The translations under genes and the position numbers were made by a program. From assembly GCA_946479435.1 (NCBI GenBank), contig CAMLFX010000046.1, forward strand, positions 1 to 22,954: DNA of 22,954 nt. Reading direction: 5' to 3'. Below are positions 11,589 to 18,476 of the stretch, piece by piece. Source of the DNA: an uncultured Sphingobacteriales bacterium (GTDB taxonomy: Bacteria > Bacteroidota > Bacteroidia > Chitinophagales > Chitinophagaceae). The stretch's first letter is position 1; each line of letters begins with the position of its first letter. The notes beneath the pieces were generated by a model. That model was not told the DNA's origin. It ran no database searches and saw nothing but the letters and a program-made list of their open reading frames with translations.

Positions 11589-11876
11589 ATGACAAATAAA
11601 GAGTGGCCTCTTTGGGAGGTCTTTATACGCAGTAAAGCAGGGCTCGATCATAAACATGCAGGTAGCTTGCATGCAGCCGATGTACAAATGGCTATAGAAA
11701 ATGCCCGCGATGTATATACACGCCGCATGGAAGGCGTAAGCATCTGGGTAGTAGAAAGCAAGTACATACATGCATCCGATCCATCAGAGTCTGATTCGAT
11801 GTACGAACCAGCTAACGATAAAGTATATCGTCATCCTACATTTTACGATTTACCCGACGAGCTCAAGCACATGTAG
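11589..11876 (+). CDS. paaB: 1,2-phenylacetyl-CoA epoxidase subunit PaaB
   Basis: PaaB is a small non-catalytic subunit that bridges PaaAC units in the multicomponent epoxidase. This 95-residue protein has the family's usual length and begins with the characteristic WPLWEVFIRSKAGLDHKHAG (residues 5-24), followed by ADVQMAIENARDVYTRR and SIWVVESKYIHAS. It sits between paaA (26-base gap) and paaC (37-base gap) on the same strand, as in other paa operons. Identification is by family pattern and context, and both agree. Confidence 0.95.
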   Translation: MTNKEWPLWEVFIRSKAGLDHKHAGSLHAADVQMAIENARDVYTRRMEGVSIWVVESKYIHASDPSESDSMYEPANDKVYRHPTFYDLPDELKHM

Positions 11877-11913
11877 TTGAATTAATAATTGTCAGCCAAC
11901 CAACAAACAACTC

Positions 11914-12741
11914 ATGAGTCAGTCAACAGATCAATTACTTTATACTTTACAAATAGCAGATAATGCCCTCATACTTGGTCACCGCATCAGCGAATGGTGT
12001 GGCCACGGGCCAATATTGGAGCAGGATATCGCCATCACCAATACTGCGCTCGATCATCTGGGCCAGGCGCGTAGCTTGTACCAGTACGCTGCCAACCTCT
12101 TCAATGCTTTACCTGCCGAAGAAAAAAACAATCTCTTCAGTTCACCTGTATTGCAGCAAAATGTGGCTGTAGGCAACGCAATAGATGAGGATGACCTTGC
12201 CTATCTGCGCGATGGCTGGGATTTCAGGAATACCTTATTAGTTGAGCAGCCTAATAAAGACTGGGCTTACACCATAGCACGATCCTTTTTTTACGATAGT
12301 TTCAGTTACTACTTTTATACAGAACTACAAAAAAGCAAAGACGAAACACTTGCCGCCATTGCCGAAAAATCGTTGAAGGAAGTTACCTATCATATACGCT
12401 GGAGCAGCGAATGGGTAATACGCCTGGGCGATGGCACAGAAGAAAGCCATCAGCGGATGCAGGAAGCCATCAATGAACGTTGGGCATATACAGGCGAATT
12501 GCTGACCATGAGTGCTGTCGATATAGCAATGCAGCAACAAGGCATTGGTGTCGATCTGGAAGCTATACGCCACCTGTGGCAGGCAAGGGTGAACACGGTG
12601 ATTGCCGAAGCAGGGCTTACACTGCCCACCACAAAATGGATGCAGGAAGGCGGTAAAGACGGCCGGCATACAGAGCATTTAGGCTATATACTTGCTGAAT
12701 TGCAGTTTATGCAAAGGGCCTATCCTAATATGGAGTGGTAA
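11914..12741 (+). CDS. paaC: 1,2-phenylacetyl-CoA epoxidase subunit PaaC
   Basis: PaaC is the structural partner of PaaA: a ferritin-like, non-catalytic helical protein with which it forms the PaaAC heterodimer. The 275-residue product shows the family's beginning, LLYTLQIADNALILGHRISE (residues 8-27), then DIAITNTALDHLGQAR, and the later FFYDSFSYYFYTEL and SLKEVTYHIRWSSEWVIRLG. It is somewhat longer than the E. coli protein (about 248 residues). The ATG at 11914 is chosen because the conserved helix begins a few residues later. It follows paaB by 37 bases, and 78 bases separate it from paaD. Confidence 0.95.
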   Translation: MSQSTDQLLYTLQIADNALILGHRISEWCGHGPILEQDIAITNTALDHLGQARSLYQYAANLFNALPAEEKNNLFSSPVLQQNVAVGNAIDEDDLAYLRDGWDFRNTLLVEQPNKDWAYTIARSFFYDSFSYYFYTELQKSKDETLAAIAEKSLKEVTYHIRWSSEWVIRLGDGTEESHQRMQEAINERWAYTGELLTMSAVDIAMQQQGIGVDLEAIRHLWQARVNTVIAEAGLTLPTTKWMQEGGKDGRHTEHLGYILAELQFMQRAYPNMEW

Positions 12742-12808
12742 TATACCGTTCTGTCAGCGTTGAACATATAGACGTCAATTTTTAACTATTATCAGCCAAA
12801 ACTCTTAG

Positions 12809-12816
12809 TAAATTTG
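12809..12816 (+). promoter_or_regulatory. TAnnTTTG element abutting the paaD start codon
   Basis: TAAATTTG matches the Bacteroidota -7 consensus, but the paaD ATG begins only 4 bases beyond it (12820). If used, transcription would start at about the start codon, giving a leaderless or near-leaderless mRNA. No good -33 box is seen at 17-23 bases upstream. A chance match is possible. Confidence 0.35.
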
Positions 12817-12819
12817 GCT

Positions 12820-13323
12820 ATGCCCGCTACTGTTTCAAAAGACCAGGTTTACGATTGGTTAGCTTCTGTTACCGATCCTGAAGTTCCTGTGCTTACCATA
12901 CTTGACCTGGGTATTGTGCGCGATGTGCAATTGAGTAGTATTGACAACGAACCTGCCGTTACTATATACATAACCCCAACATATAGTGGTTGTCCCGCAA
13001 TGGATGTTATAAGTATAAATATTCGCATGGCGCTTATAAGCCGTGGCATCAGGCATGTAAACATCGAACAGCAACTAAGCCCTGCGTGGACTACCGATTG
13101 GATAACGGAAAGCGGCAAGCAAAAGCTGGAAGCTTATGGCATTGCACCCCCTAAACGCAAAGCCGCCAATCCGTTGGGGCTCTTTGAAGAAGACATAGTT
13201 ACCTGCCCGCGCTGCCATTCTGAAAACACAGAGTTGGTAAGCCAGTTTGGCCCTACATCCTGCAAATCATTATACAAATGCCTCGACTGTAAAGAGCCTT
13301 TTGAGCATTTTAAATGCCACTAA
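12820..13323 (+). CDS. paaD: PaaD, Fe-S/maturation factor for phenylacetyl-CoA epoxidase
   Basis: PaaD carries an N-terminal DUF59/MIP18-like domain and is required for a working phenylacetyl-CoA epoxidase, probably by supplying or repairing the Fe-S cluster of the reductase component. The protein is 167 residues, near the usual length. Residues about 7-100 form the DUF59 domain (SVTDPEVPVLTILDLGIVRD, and YSGCPAMDVI carrying its conserved Cys). The C-terminus is a zinc-ribbon-like module with four cysteines in two CxxC pairs (CPRC and CLDC) and a further Cys between them. The ATG at 12820 is preferred over the TTG two codons earlier. PaaE, the Fe-S flavoprotein reductase it would serve, is not encoded downstream; an unrelated exported protein follows after 39 bases. 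Confidence 0.93.
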   Translation: MPATVSKDQVYDWLASVTDPEVPVLTILDLGIVRDVQLSSIDNEPAVTIYITPTYSGCPAMDVISINIRMALISRGIRHVNIEQQLSPAWTTDWITESGKQKLEAYGIAPPKRKAANPLGLFEEDIVTCPRCHSENTELVSQFGPTSCKSLYKCLDCKEPFEHFKCH

Positions 13324-13362
13324 TTTGTTTTAATATTGTTTTACTCCACGTTATAAATAATT

Positions 13363-14406
13363 ATGAAAAATATTTTCTCTGTTTTACTGATCGCATTATC
13401 AACTACCGCCATTGCACAGCCGGGAAAGGCGCCGGAAGTTCCTACACCACCCCCACTTTCCTTCGAAGAAATGCGACTGCCACCTGTTCGTGAGTCTGAA
13501 GAGTATAAGAACGTGAGTGAGCAGGTAATGAATGCTATTAATAATGACCCGAATAATATAATGGACGCCATGTCCAACGAAATGCACGTACAATATCCCG
13601 GCGATAAAATGGCCGGCTACCTGAAGGGAATAAAAAAAGAATATGGTGAAGCGCGCAACTTCAGATTTTTAACTACAACAGGCTCTGTGGCCCGTTACGA
13701 AGCTTCTTTTGATAAGAAACACCAGGTACTGATGAAACTGGGCCTGAATAAAGAAGGAAGATTATCTCTATTAAGCTTTTCTCCATACAACGAAGAAAAG
13801 GAAGTGCCGCCTATGGAGCAAAATAGTACTAAACTTTCATTGCCTTTCGAAGGTGAATGGTATGTATTATCGGGCGGTATAAATAATATCGACAGGGAAA
13901 ATTCTCCCTTCAGCCAACGTGCCGCTGCAACGTTTGTAATGCGGAAGGCAGGCAATACTTATAAAACCAATGGCTACGAAAACACCGATTATTATGCTTA
14001 CGGACAAGCAATATTAGCGCCTTGCGATGCTACTGTAGCCAGGGTAATAGATAATATTAACGATAATGAACCAGGTAGTATTAATACAATGTTTGCAGGT
14101 GGTAATACAGTTGTACTGAAAACCGATAAGAACGAATACATTGTGCTGGGCCATTTGAAAGACGGCTCTATAAAAGTAAAAGAAGGCGATAAAGTAAAAA
14201 AAGGTGCTACCCTTGCTGAATGTGGCAATTCAGGCGATAGCAATGAACCTTCATTATATTTCAACGTTCAAAATACCGATGGTACATTGCCTACAATAGG
14301 CGCAAAAGCGCTGTTCAGCAACGTGGTAGCGGTTATGCCCGATGGCAAAACAGAAAGCAAACAACTTTATACGCCCGTTATGGGCAGTAGCGTAAAAGCA
14401 AAATAA
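13363..14406 (+). CDS. Exported M23-fold protein with degenerate active site (putative pseudo-peptidase)
   Basis: A 347-residue protein with a signal peptide (MKNIFSVLLIALSTTAIA, cut before Q19). Residues about 45-145 look like a small DUF3887-type domain. Residues about 158-320 fit the lysostaphin/M23 fold: LPFEGEWYVLSGG, YYAYGQAILAPCDATV, GNTVVLKTDKNEYIVLGHL, VKEGDKVKKGATLAECGNSG. Active M23 enzymes cut peptidoglycan cross-links using zinc held by an H/D pair and an HxH motif. Here the HLHF box reads SLYF (297-300) and the upstream H...D pair appears replaced (N/S near 174-185, A-T at 189-190); only H264 remains. I infer a non-catalytic binding or regulatory protein, as with EnvC-like pseudo-M23 domains. 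The TTG-start membrane protein gene follows after 12 bases, probably in one operon. Confidence 0.78.
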   Translation: MKNIFSVLLIALSTTAIAQPGKAPEVPTPPPLSFEEMRLPPVRESEEYKNVSEQVMNAINNDPNNIMDAMSNEMHVQYPGDKMAGYLKGIKKEYGEARNFRFLTTTGSVARYEASFDKKHQVLMKLGLNKEGRLSLLSFSPYNEEKEVPPMEQNSTKLSLPFEGEWYVLSGGINNIDRENSPFSQRAAATFVMRKAGNTYKTNGYENTDYYAYGQAILAPCDATVARVIDNINDNEPGSINTMFAGGNTVVLKTDKNEYIVLGHLKDGSIKVKEGDKVKKGATLAECGNSGDSNEPSLYFNVQNTDGTLPTIGAKALFSNVVAVMPDGKTESKQLYTPVMGSSVKAK

Positions 14407-14418
14407 GCACCTGTTAAT

Positions 14419-14760
14419 TTGTACGAAAAAAAATCACAGTCTTTAGCACCTATACATGTGTTTTACCAGCGCGTGTTGCGGAATCTTTTAGTTGCCTGTG
14501 GCATACTTGCATTTTGTCTTACCATCGGTATATTAGGTTACCATTATACCGATGGTATCGAATGGATCGACGCACTGCATAATGCTTCTATGATACTAAG
14601 TGGTATGGGGCCGGTAGTTGAGATAAAATCGACCGGTGGCAAGTTATTCTCTTCAGCTTATGCTTTATTCAGTGGTGTAGCATTCATTACCAATATAGGC
14701 ATCATACTTGCGCCTATGGCGCATAGGTTATTTCACCGCCTGCATTTGGAAGAAGATTGA
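14419..14760 (+). CDS. Small two-TM membrane protein resembling an ion-channel pore module without the K+ selectivity filter
   Basis: A 113-residue inner-membrane protein. Residues about 22-42 and 75-98 are transmembrane helices. Between them lies a re-entrant pore-helix-like segment (GIEWIDALHNASMIL, 46-60) followed by SGMGP (61-65) where two-TM K+ channels carry TVGYG. The TM1-pore-TM2 layout and the charged C-terminus (HRLFHRLHLEED) recall the Ion_trans_2 fold, but the filter is absent, so potassium conduction should not be assumed. The start is TTG: the frame opens after the upstream gene's stop four codons earlier, and the next Met (residue 58) would remove TM1. It lies 12 bases after the pseudo-M23 gene and converges on rnc with a 4-base gap. 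Confidence 0.7.
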   Translation: MYEKKSQSLAPIHVFYQRVLRNLLVACGILAFCLTIGILGYHYTDGIEWIDALHNASMILSGMGPVVEIKSTGGKLFSSAYALFSGVAFITNIGIILAPMAHRLFHRLHLEED

Positions 14761-14764
14761 TTTT

Positions 14765-15490
14765 TTATTCAGCTTTGAACTTAGGTAACACGGCCAGCGC
14801 TTCTTTCGCAGCCTGCTGCCCTGCTTCTTTTTTATTGTAACCATTGCCTGTAGCCAGCATTTCGCCATCCAGCATTACAGCTATTACAAATATCTTACGC
14901 GCGCCATCTACTTTTTCTTCTATGGTATCAAAGCTTACCGTATGGCTGTTCTTTTGCGCCCAGCTCAGCAGTTTATTTTTAAAGTTGGTATCTGTATTTT
15001 CCAGCAGTTCAATATCTATATAAGGCTTTATCATCTGGTTCATGATAAAGTTGCGCGTACGCACAAAACCCTGGTCAAGATACACCGCACCTATTAAAGC
15101 TTCCAGTGCGTTGCCAAATATATGGCTGCGGCTCAGGCTGCGGTCGTTCTGGTTATACTGCACCAGCTTTTGCAAGCCCATGCGCAGTGCTACGCTGTTC
15201 AGCGTTTCGCGCCTCACAATGCGCGATCGCATTTCCGTTAGGTAGCCTTCCGATTGGTTAGGATATTTTTTGAACAGGTAGTCCGCCACTATCGATCCCA
15301 GTATAGCATCACCCAAAAACTCCAGGCGTTCGTTATTCTGTGCCAGCTCTTCAATACGCGAGCGGTGCATAAGTGCCAGCTGATAATAGGGTAAATGCTT
15401 GGGTGAGTAACCCAATAAGTGTTCCAGCTGCCTTAGCAAATCTTTGTTAGGCGAAAAAAGATGTAAGATTCGTGATGTGAATCTGCGCAA
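14765..15490 (-). CDS. rnc: Ribonuclease III
   Basis: RNase III cleaves double-stranded RNA, processing rRNA precursors and regulating some mRNAs. The 241-residue protein has the nuclease signature NERLEFLGDAILG (residues 53-65) with metal-binding E57 and D61, and N127 and E130 in GNALEALIGAVYLD. A C-terminal dsRNA-binding domain (about 163-236) ends with the typical NKKEAGQQAAKEALAVL. All catalytic residues are present. It starts 2 bases after the fabF stop, implying translational coupling within acpP-fabF-rnc, a gene order seen in many bacteria. Confidence 0.96.
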   Translation of the reverse strand: MRRFTSRILHLFSPNKDLLRQLEHLLGYSPKHLPYYQLALMHRSRIEELAQNNERLEFLGDAILGSIVADYLFKKYPNQSEGYLTEMRSRIVRRETLNSVALRMGLQKLVQYNQNDRSLSRSHIFGNALEALIGAVYLDQGFVRTRNFIMNQMIKPYIDIELLENTDTNFKNKLLSWAQKNSHTVSFDTIEEKVDGARKIFVIAVMLDGEMLATGNGYNKKEAGQQAAKEALAVLPKFKAE

Positions 15491-15492
15491 AG

Positions 15493-16752
15493 CTATTCTT
15501 CAAATTTTTTGAAAATAACAGAAGCGTTATGCCCCCCAAAACCAAAAGTATTACTCAATGCAGCGCGTAAAGGACGTTCCTGTGCTTTATTGAAAGTAAG
15601 GTTCAGTCTCGAGTCAATTGCGGGGTCATCAGTAAAATGGTTGATGGTTGGCGGTATAATACCGTGCATCACGGCCTTAATACTGGCTATAGCTTCAATG
15701 GCGCCTGCACCACCCAACAGGTGCCCGGTCATCGATTTGGTAGAGCTTATATTCAGGTTATAAGCATGTTCTTCAAATACCTTTTGTATGGCTATCAGTT
15801 CAGCCACATCGCCTAGTGGGGTTGAAGTACCGTGCACGTTTATATAGTCAATATCTTCAGGTTTCATATGTGCATCGGCCAGTGCATTACGCATTACGTT
15901 TATCACGCCCAGCCCTTCGGGGTGGGGTGCGGTCAGGTGGTATGCGTCAGCGCTTAGCCCGCCGCCTGCTACTTCTGCAAATATTGTAGCGCCACGGCGT
16001 TTGGCGTGCTCATATTCTTCCAGTATCAGTGCGCCTGCGCCTTCACCCAGTACAAAACCATCGCGGTCCTTATCAAAAGGCCTGCTGGCTGTTTTAGGGT
16101 CGTCGTTACGTTCCGATAAAGCCTTCATAGCATTGAAGCCACCAATACCTGCTTCCGTTATTACCGCTTCCGATCCGCCGCATACTATAGCATCGGCCAT
16201 ACCTAGCCTCAGGTAGTTGAACGAATCGATAATAGCGTTGTTTGAAGACGCACAGGCACTGACAGTTGCAAAATTGGGACCGCGGAAACCATATTTCATT
16301 GAGATATGGCCCGGTGCAATGTCCAGAATAAGCTTTGGAATGAAGAAGGGGTTGAAACGTGGGGTACCGTCGCCGGCGTTGAATTGCTTCATTTCTTCAA
16401 TGAAGGTAATCATACCGCCTATGCCCGATGCCCATATTACACCAACCCTATCTCTATTAATACCTTCCTGTTCCAGGTTGGCTTGCTGCACAGCTTCGGT
16501 GGCAGCCACCATCGCTAATTGAGAAAAACGGTCAAGTTTACGCGCTTCTTTCCTTTCGAAATGATCTTCGGGATTGAAGTTCTTCAGTTCGCAGGCAAAT
16601 TTCGTTTTGAATTTGCTGACATCGAATTGCTTAATGAAATCGGCGCCCGAAACTCCATTAATTAATCCCTTCCAGTATTCTTCTACGGAATTTCCTAATG
16701 GGGTCAAGGCACCGATACCGGTAACGACAACTCGTTTTAACGGCGAATTCAT
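15493..16752 (-). CDS. fabF: 3-oxoacyl-[acyl-carrier-protein] synthase II (KAS II)
   Basis: FabF condenses malonyl-ACP with a growing acyl-ACP in type II fatty-acid synthesis. The 419-residue protein is full length. The catalytic triad is visible: nucleophile C167 in VSACASSNNAI, H308 in NVHGTSTPLGD and H344 in SMTGHLLGGAGAIEA, with the conserved K339 just before. The N-terminal RVVVTGIGALTPLGNS is typical of the family. The gene lies between acpP, which ends 30 bases upstream, and rnc, which begins 2 bases downstream, so all three should share a transcript. Confidence 0.97.
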   Translation of the reverse strand: MNSPLKRVVVTGIGALTPLGNSVEEYWKGLINGVSGADFIKQFDVSKFKTKFACELKNFNPEDHFERKEARKLDRFSQLAMVAATEAVQQANLEQEGINRDRVGVIWASGIGGMITFIEEMKQFNAGDGTPRFNPFFIPKLILDIAPGHISMKYGFRGPNFATVSACASSNNAIIDSFNYLRLGMADAIVCGGSEAVITEAGIGGFNAMKALSERNDDPKTASRPFDKDRDGFVLGEGAGALILEEYEHAKRRGATIFAEVAGGGLSADAYHLTAPHPEGLGVINVMRNALADAHMKPEDIDYINVHGTSTPLGDVAELIAIQKVFEEHAYNLNISSTKSMTGHLLGGAGAIEAIASIKAVMHGIIPPTINHFTDDPAIDSRLNLTFNKAQERPLRAALSNTFGFGGHNASVIFKKFEE

Positions 16753-16782
16753 TGAAACAATTTCAGTTACTGTGATTGCTGA

Positions 16783-17022
16783 TTAATTACTTACGTGTTT
16801 TTCCAGATACGATACAGCCTGGCCAACGGTAGTGATGGTTTCAGCTTGTTCATCAGGAATAGAGATGTTGAATTCTTTTTCGAACTCCATGATCAGTTCT
16901 ACTGTATCCAGAGAATCAGCTCCTAAATCGTTAGTAAAACTAGCTTCAGGGGTTACTTCTGATTCGTCAACACCTAACTTATCCACGATGATTTTCTTTA
17001 CGCGATTTGCAATTTCAGACAT
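16783..17022 (-). CDS. acpP: Acyl carrier protein
   Basis: A 79-residue, acidic four-helix carrier protein that holds acyl intermediates as thioesters on a phosphopantetheine arm. The attachment serine is S37 in the classic DSL motif ([16 protein letters not shown]). Length, acidity and position directly upstream of fabF all fit the primary fatty-acid-synthesis ACP. A TAnnTTTG element 25-33 bases upstream of the ATG could give it its own promoter, which would suit the high expression usual for ACP. Confidence 0.97.
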   Translation of the reverse strand: MSEIANRVKKIIVDKLGVDESEVTPEASFTNDLGADSLDTVELIMEFEKEFNISIPDEQAETITTVGQAVSYLEKHVSN

Positions 17023-17047
17023 GGTTATGCAATTTGATTTTATGCTG

Positions 17048-17055
17048 CAAAAATA
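17048..17055 (-). promoter_or_regulatory. Bacteroidota -7 promoter element upstream of acpP
   Basis: On the minus strand this reads TATTTTTG, an exact TAnnTTTG match in the 89-base gap between lolD and acpP. Transcription would start about 20 bases before the acpP ATG. A CAAA (TTTG on the minus strand) lies only 10 bases upstream, too close for a standard -33 box. Confidence 0.5.
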
Positions 17056-17111
17056 TACTTTTTGGCAAAACGGCGAAATAATAATGCTATTCTTTCAAAT
17101 TCATTTCATTT

Positions 17112-17792
17112 CTATATTTCGCGAGGCTTGTTTATTACCGCTTCAACTATGTTTCCATCCTTCATTATCAGCGTTCTGTCGGTCATAGTTGCCAATTCTT
17201 CGTTATGTGTTACCAGGATGAATGTTTGATTCAATTCCTTCCTCAATTGAAGAAAAAGCTGGTGTATAGCCACCGCATTCGCACTATCCAGGTTGCCCGT
17301 AGGCTCATCAGCCATTATTATCGATGGCTTATTTACCAGTGCCCTGGCAATAGCTACCCGCTGCTGCTCGCCGCCCGATAGCTCCGCTGGCTTATTATCT
17401 AAACGGCTACCCAGCCCCACAGTCTCCAGCATAGCCGCTGCTTCTTTAAGCGCCACTGCCTTCCCTCTTCCAGCTATCCACAATGGCACTGCTACATTTT
17501 CAACCGCACTAAACTCTGGCAGCAAATGGTGAAACTGAAACACAAAGCCCAGGTGCTTGTTGCGAAAGCGTGCCTGCTTCCTGGCCGGCAGCGCAAATAC
17601 ATCAACCCCGTCTATCGTCACAGTACCTGCATCAGGTTTATCTAACGCGCCCAGCAAGTGCAGCAAGGTACTTTTTCCCGCCCCTGAAGGCCCTGTTATG
17701 GAAACTATCTCTCCTTTACTTACTTCTAAAGATACCCCATTTACCACTGTAAGATTGGAATACTTTTTGAGTATGTTTTGTGCCGAAAGCAT
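17112..17792 (-). CDS. lolD: ABC transporter ATP-binding protein, LolD-like
   Basis: A 226-residue ABC ATPase of the LolD/MacB subfamily. In the LolCDE complex it powers release of lipoproteins from the inner membrane. Walker A is GPSGAGKST (34-42), the Q-loop FQFHHLLPEFSAVENV (85-100), the signature LSGGEQQRVAIARAL (138-152), Walker B IIMADEPTGNLD (158-169) and the H-loop H196 in LVTHNEEL. FHHLLPEF after the Q-loop is typical of LolD. The frame is open 16 codons further upstream, but the ATG at 17792 gives the standard MLSAQNILKKY start. No LolC/E permease gene is adjacent, so a related MacB-type role cannot be excluded. Confidence 0.88.
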   Translation of the reverse strand: MLSAQNILKKYSNLTVVNGVSLEVSKGEIVSITGPSGAGKSTLLHLLGALDKPDAGTVTIDGVDVFALPARKQARFRNKHLGFVFQFHHLLPEFSAVENVAVPLWIAGRGKAVALKEAAAMLETVGLGSRLDNKPAELSGGEQQRVAIARALVNKPSIIMADEPTGNLDSANAVAIHQLFLQLRKELNQTFILVTHNEELATMTDRTLIMKDGNIVEAVINKPREI

Positions 17793-17897
17793 AGTGTAAA
17801 TATGTACCAAATTGATAGCAATAACAACTTTGCAAAACATATTACACTATTTGCATATTGCTTATTGTTATCGATATGTAAGCATCAGCTAATAAAA

Positions 17898-17928
17898 TTT
17901 GTATTGTTTGTTTGAAAACTTACATTTG
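17898..17928 (+). promoter_or_regulatory. Bacteroidota promoter (-33 TTTG, -7 TAnnTTTG) for the DUF2795-like gene
   Basis: TTTG at 17898-17901 and TACATTTG at 17921-17928 are separated by 19 bases, the spacing expected for the primary Bacteroidota sigma factor. A start near 17934 would leave a short A/T-rich leader before the ATG at 17963. Confidence 0.8.
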
Positions 17929-17962
17929 CGGAAATCAATAATAAAAATAAAATATTTTTAAT

Positions 17963-18184
17963 ATGTTTTGGACACTCGAATTAGCATCACATCTTGAGGA
18001 CGCACCCTGGCCAGCAACAAAAGACGAGTTGATAGATTACGCTATCCGTTCTGGCGCCCCGCTTGAAGTGGTGGAGAATTTACAAGAGCTGGACGACGAA
18101 GGTGAGATATACGAAGGCATAGAAGATATATGGCCCGACTATCCTACCCAGGAAGATTTCTTCTTTAACGAGGATGAATATTAA
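17963..18184 (+). CDS. Small acidic DUF2795-like protein, function unknown
   Basis: A 73-residue, strongly acidic protein (many D/E, with an EDFFFNEDEY tail). It resembles DUF2795-type small proteins conserved in Bacteroidota, built on a short helical segment (WPATKDELIDYAIRSGAPLE, residues 16-35) followed by VVENLQELDDEGEIYEGIEDIWPDY. There is no signal peptide or membrane segment, so it should be cytoplasmic. It forms a single-gene unit: a well-spaced promoter at 17898-17928 and a strong terminator starting 27 bases after the stop. That architecture suggests steady, independent expression. No function can be assigned. Confidence 0.85.
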   Translation: MFWTLELASHLEDAPWPATKDELIDYAIRSGAPLEVVENLQELDDEGEIYEGIEDIWPDYPTQEDFFFNEDEY

Positions 18185-18210
18185 TTACTTCAATTGAAAT
18201 AAATGAATTC

Positions 18211-18237
18211 AAGCGCCATTCCTGGCGCTTTTTTATT
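18211..18237 (+). terminator. Rho-independent terminator after the DUF2795-like gene
   Basis: A perfect 8-bp stem, AAGCGCCA (18211-18218) with TGGCGCTT (18223-18230), has a TTCC loop and is followed by a T-rich run to 18237. The T tract is on the right, so it stops + strand transcription. Confidence 0.93.
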
Positions 18238-18261
18238 TCCATAAATTACGCCAATTTATTG

Positions 18262-18269
18262 TATTTTTG
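18262..18269 (+). promoter_or_regulatory. Orphan TAnnTTTG promoter-like element facing a gene-free stretch
   Basis: TATTTTTG is an exact consensus match. Its surroundings (TTGTATTTTTGTACAT) match those of the paaA element at 10591-10606 except at one base. It lies just past the previous gene's terminator and points rightward into 200 bases with no + strand gene. No TTTG box is found at -33. Confidence 0.5.
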
Positions 18270-18336
18270 TACATCTCCGGAGAGCAGATAAAATGTAGTA
18301 TGCAGCCCCCGGAACACAATAACAAAAACAATATGC

Positions 18337-18476
18337 GTTGTTCAATTTTGCTATAAACAGAAAACTTTGTCTTGCGGCATTTCCCTTCAAAAAGCTTTGC
18401 TACAGCGCATTGCAACACACAATGCACCATCAGAAAAAAAATTATTTTTTTCATTTTTTCAACAAAATTGAACAAC
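18337..18476. repeat. Perfect 14-bp inverted repeat spanning 140 bp
   Basis: GTTGTTCAATTTTG at 18337-18350 is the exact reverse complement of CAAAATTGAACAAC at 18463-18476, with a 112-base interval that contains two smaller hairpins. No flanking target-site duplication is evident, so a miniature transposable element is not well supported. A structured RNA or a stem near the truB 3' end are the alternatives. Confidence 0.75.

Noticed and set aside
15042..16786. Several plus-strand open frames opposite rnc and fabF
   Set aside because: They lie antisense to two genes with complete catalytic motifs and are explained as shadows of their codon structure.
17793..17840. Upstream 16-codon extension of the LolD-like ATPase
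   Set aside because: LolD proteins start close to the first strand (MLSAQNILKKY here); the extension is A/T-rich intergenic sequence.
18233..18475. An 80-codon minus-strand open frame (starting MFNFVEKMKK) in the truB-DUF2795 gap
   Set aside because: It runs into the T tract of a strong terminator, its Phe/Leu/Cys-rich composition follows from the A/T-rich DNA, its start lies inside the inverted repeat, and nothing resembles a known family.
18337..18476. Miniature inverted-repeat transposable element
   Set aside because: The termini are perfect, but no flanking target-site duplication is visible and no second copy exists in the window, so it is reported only as an inverted repeat.
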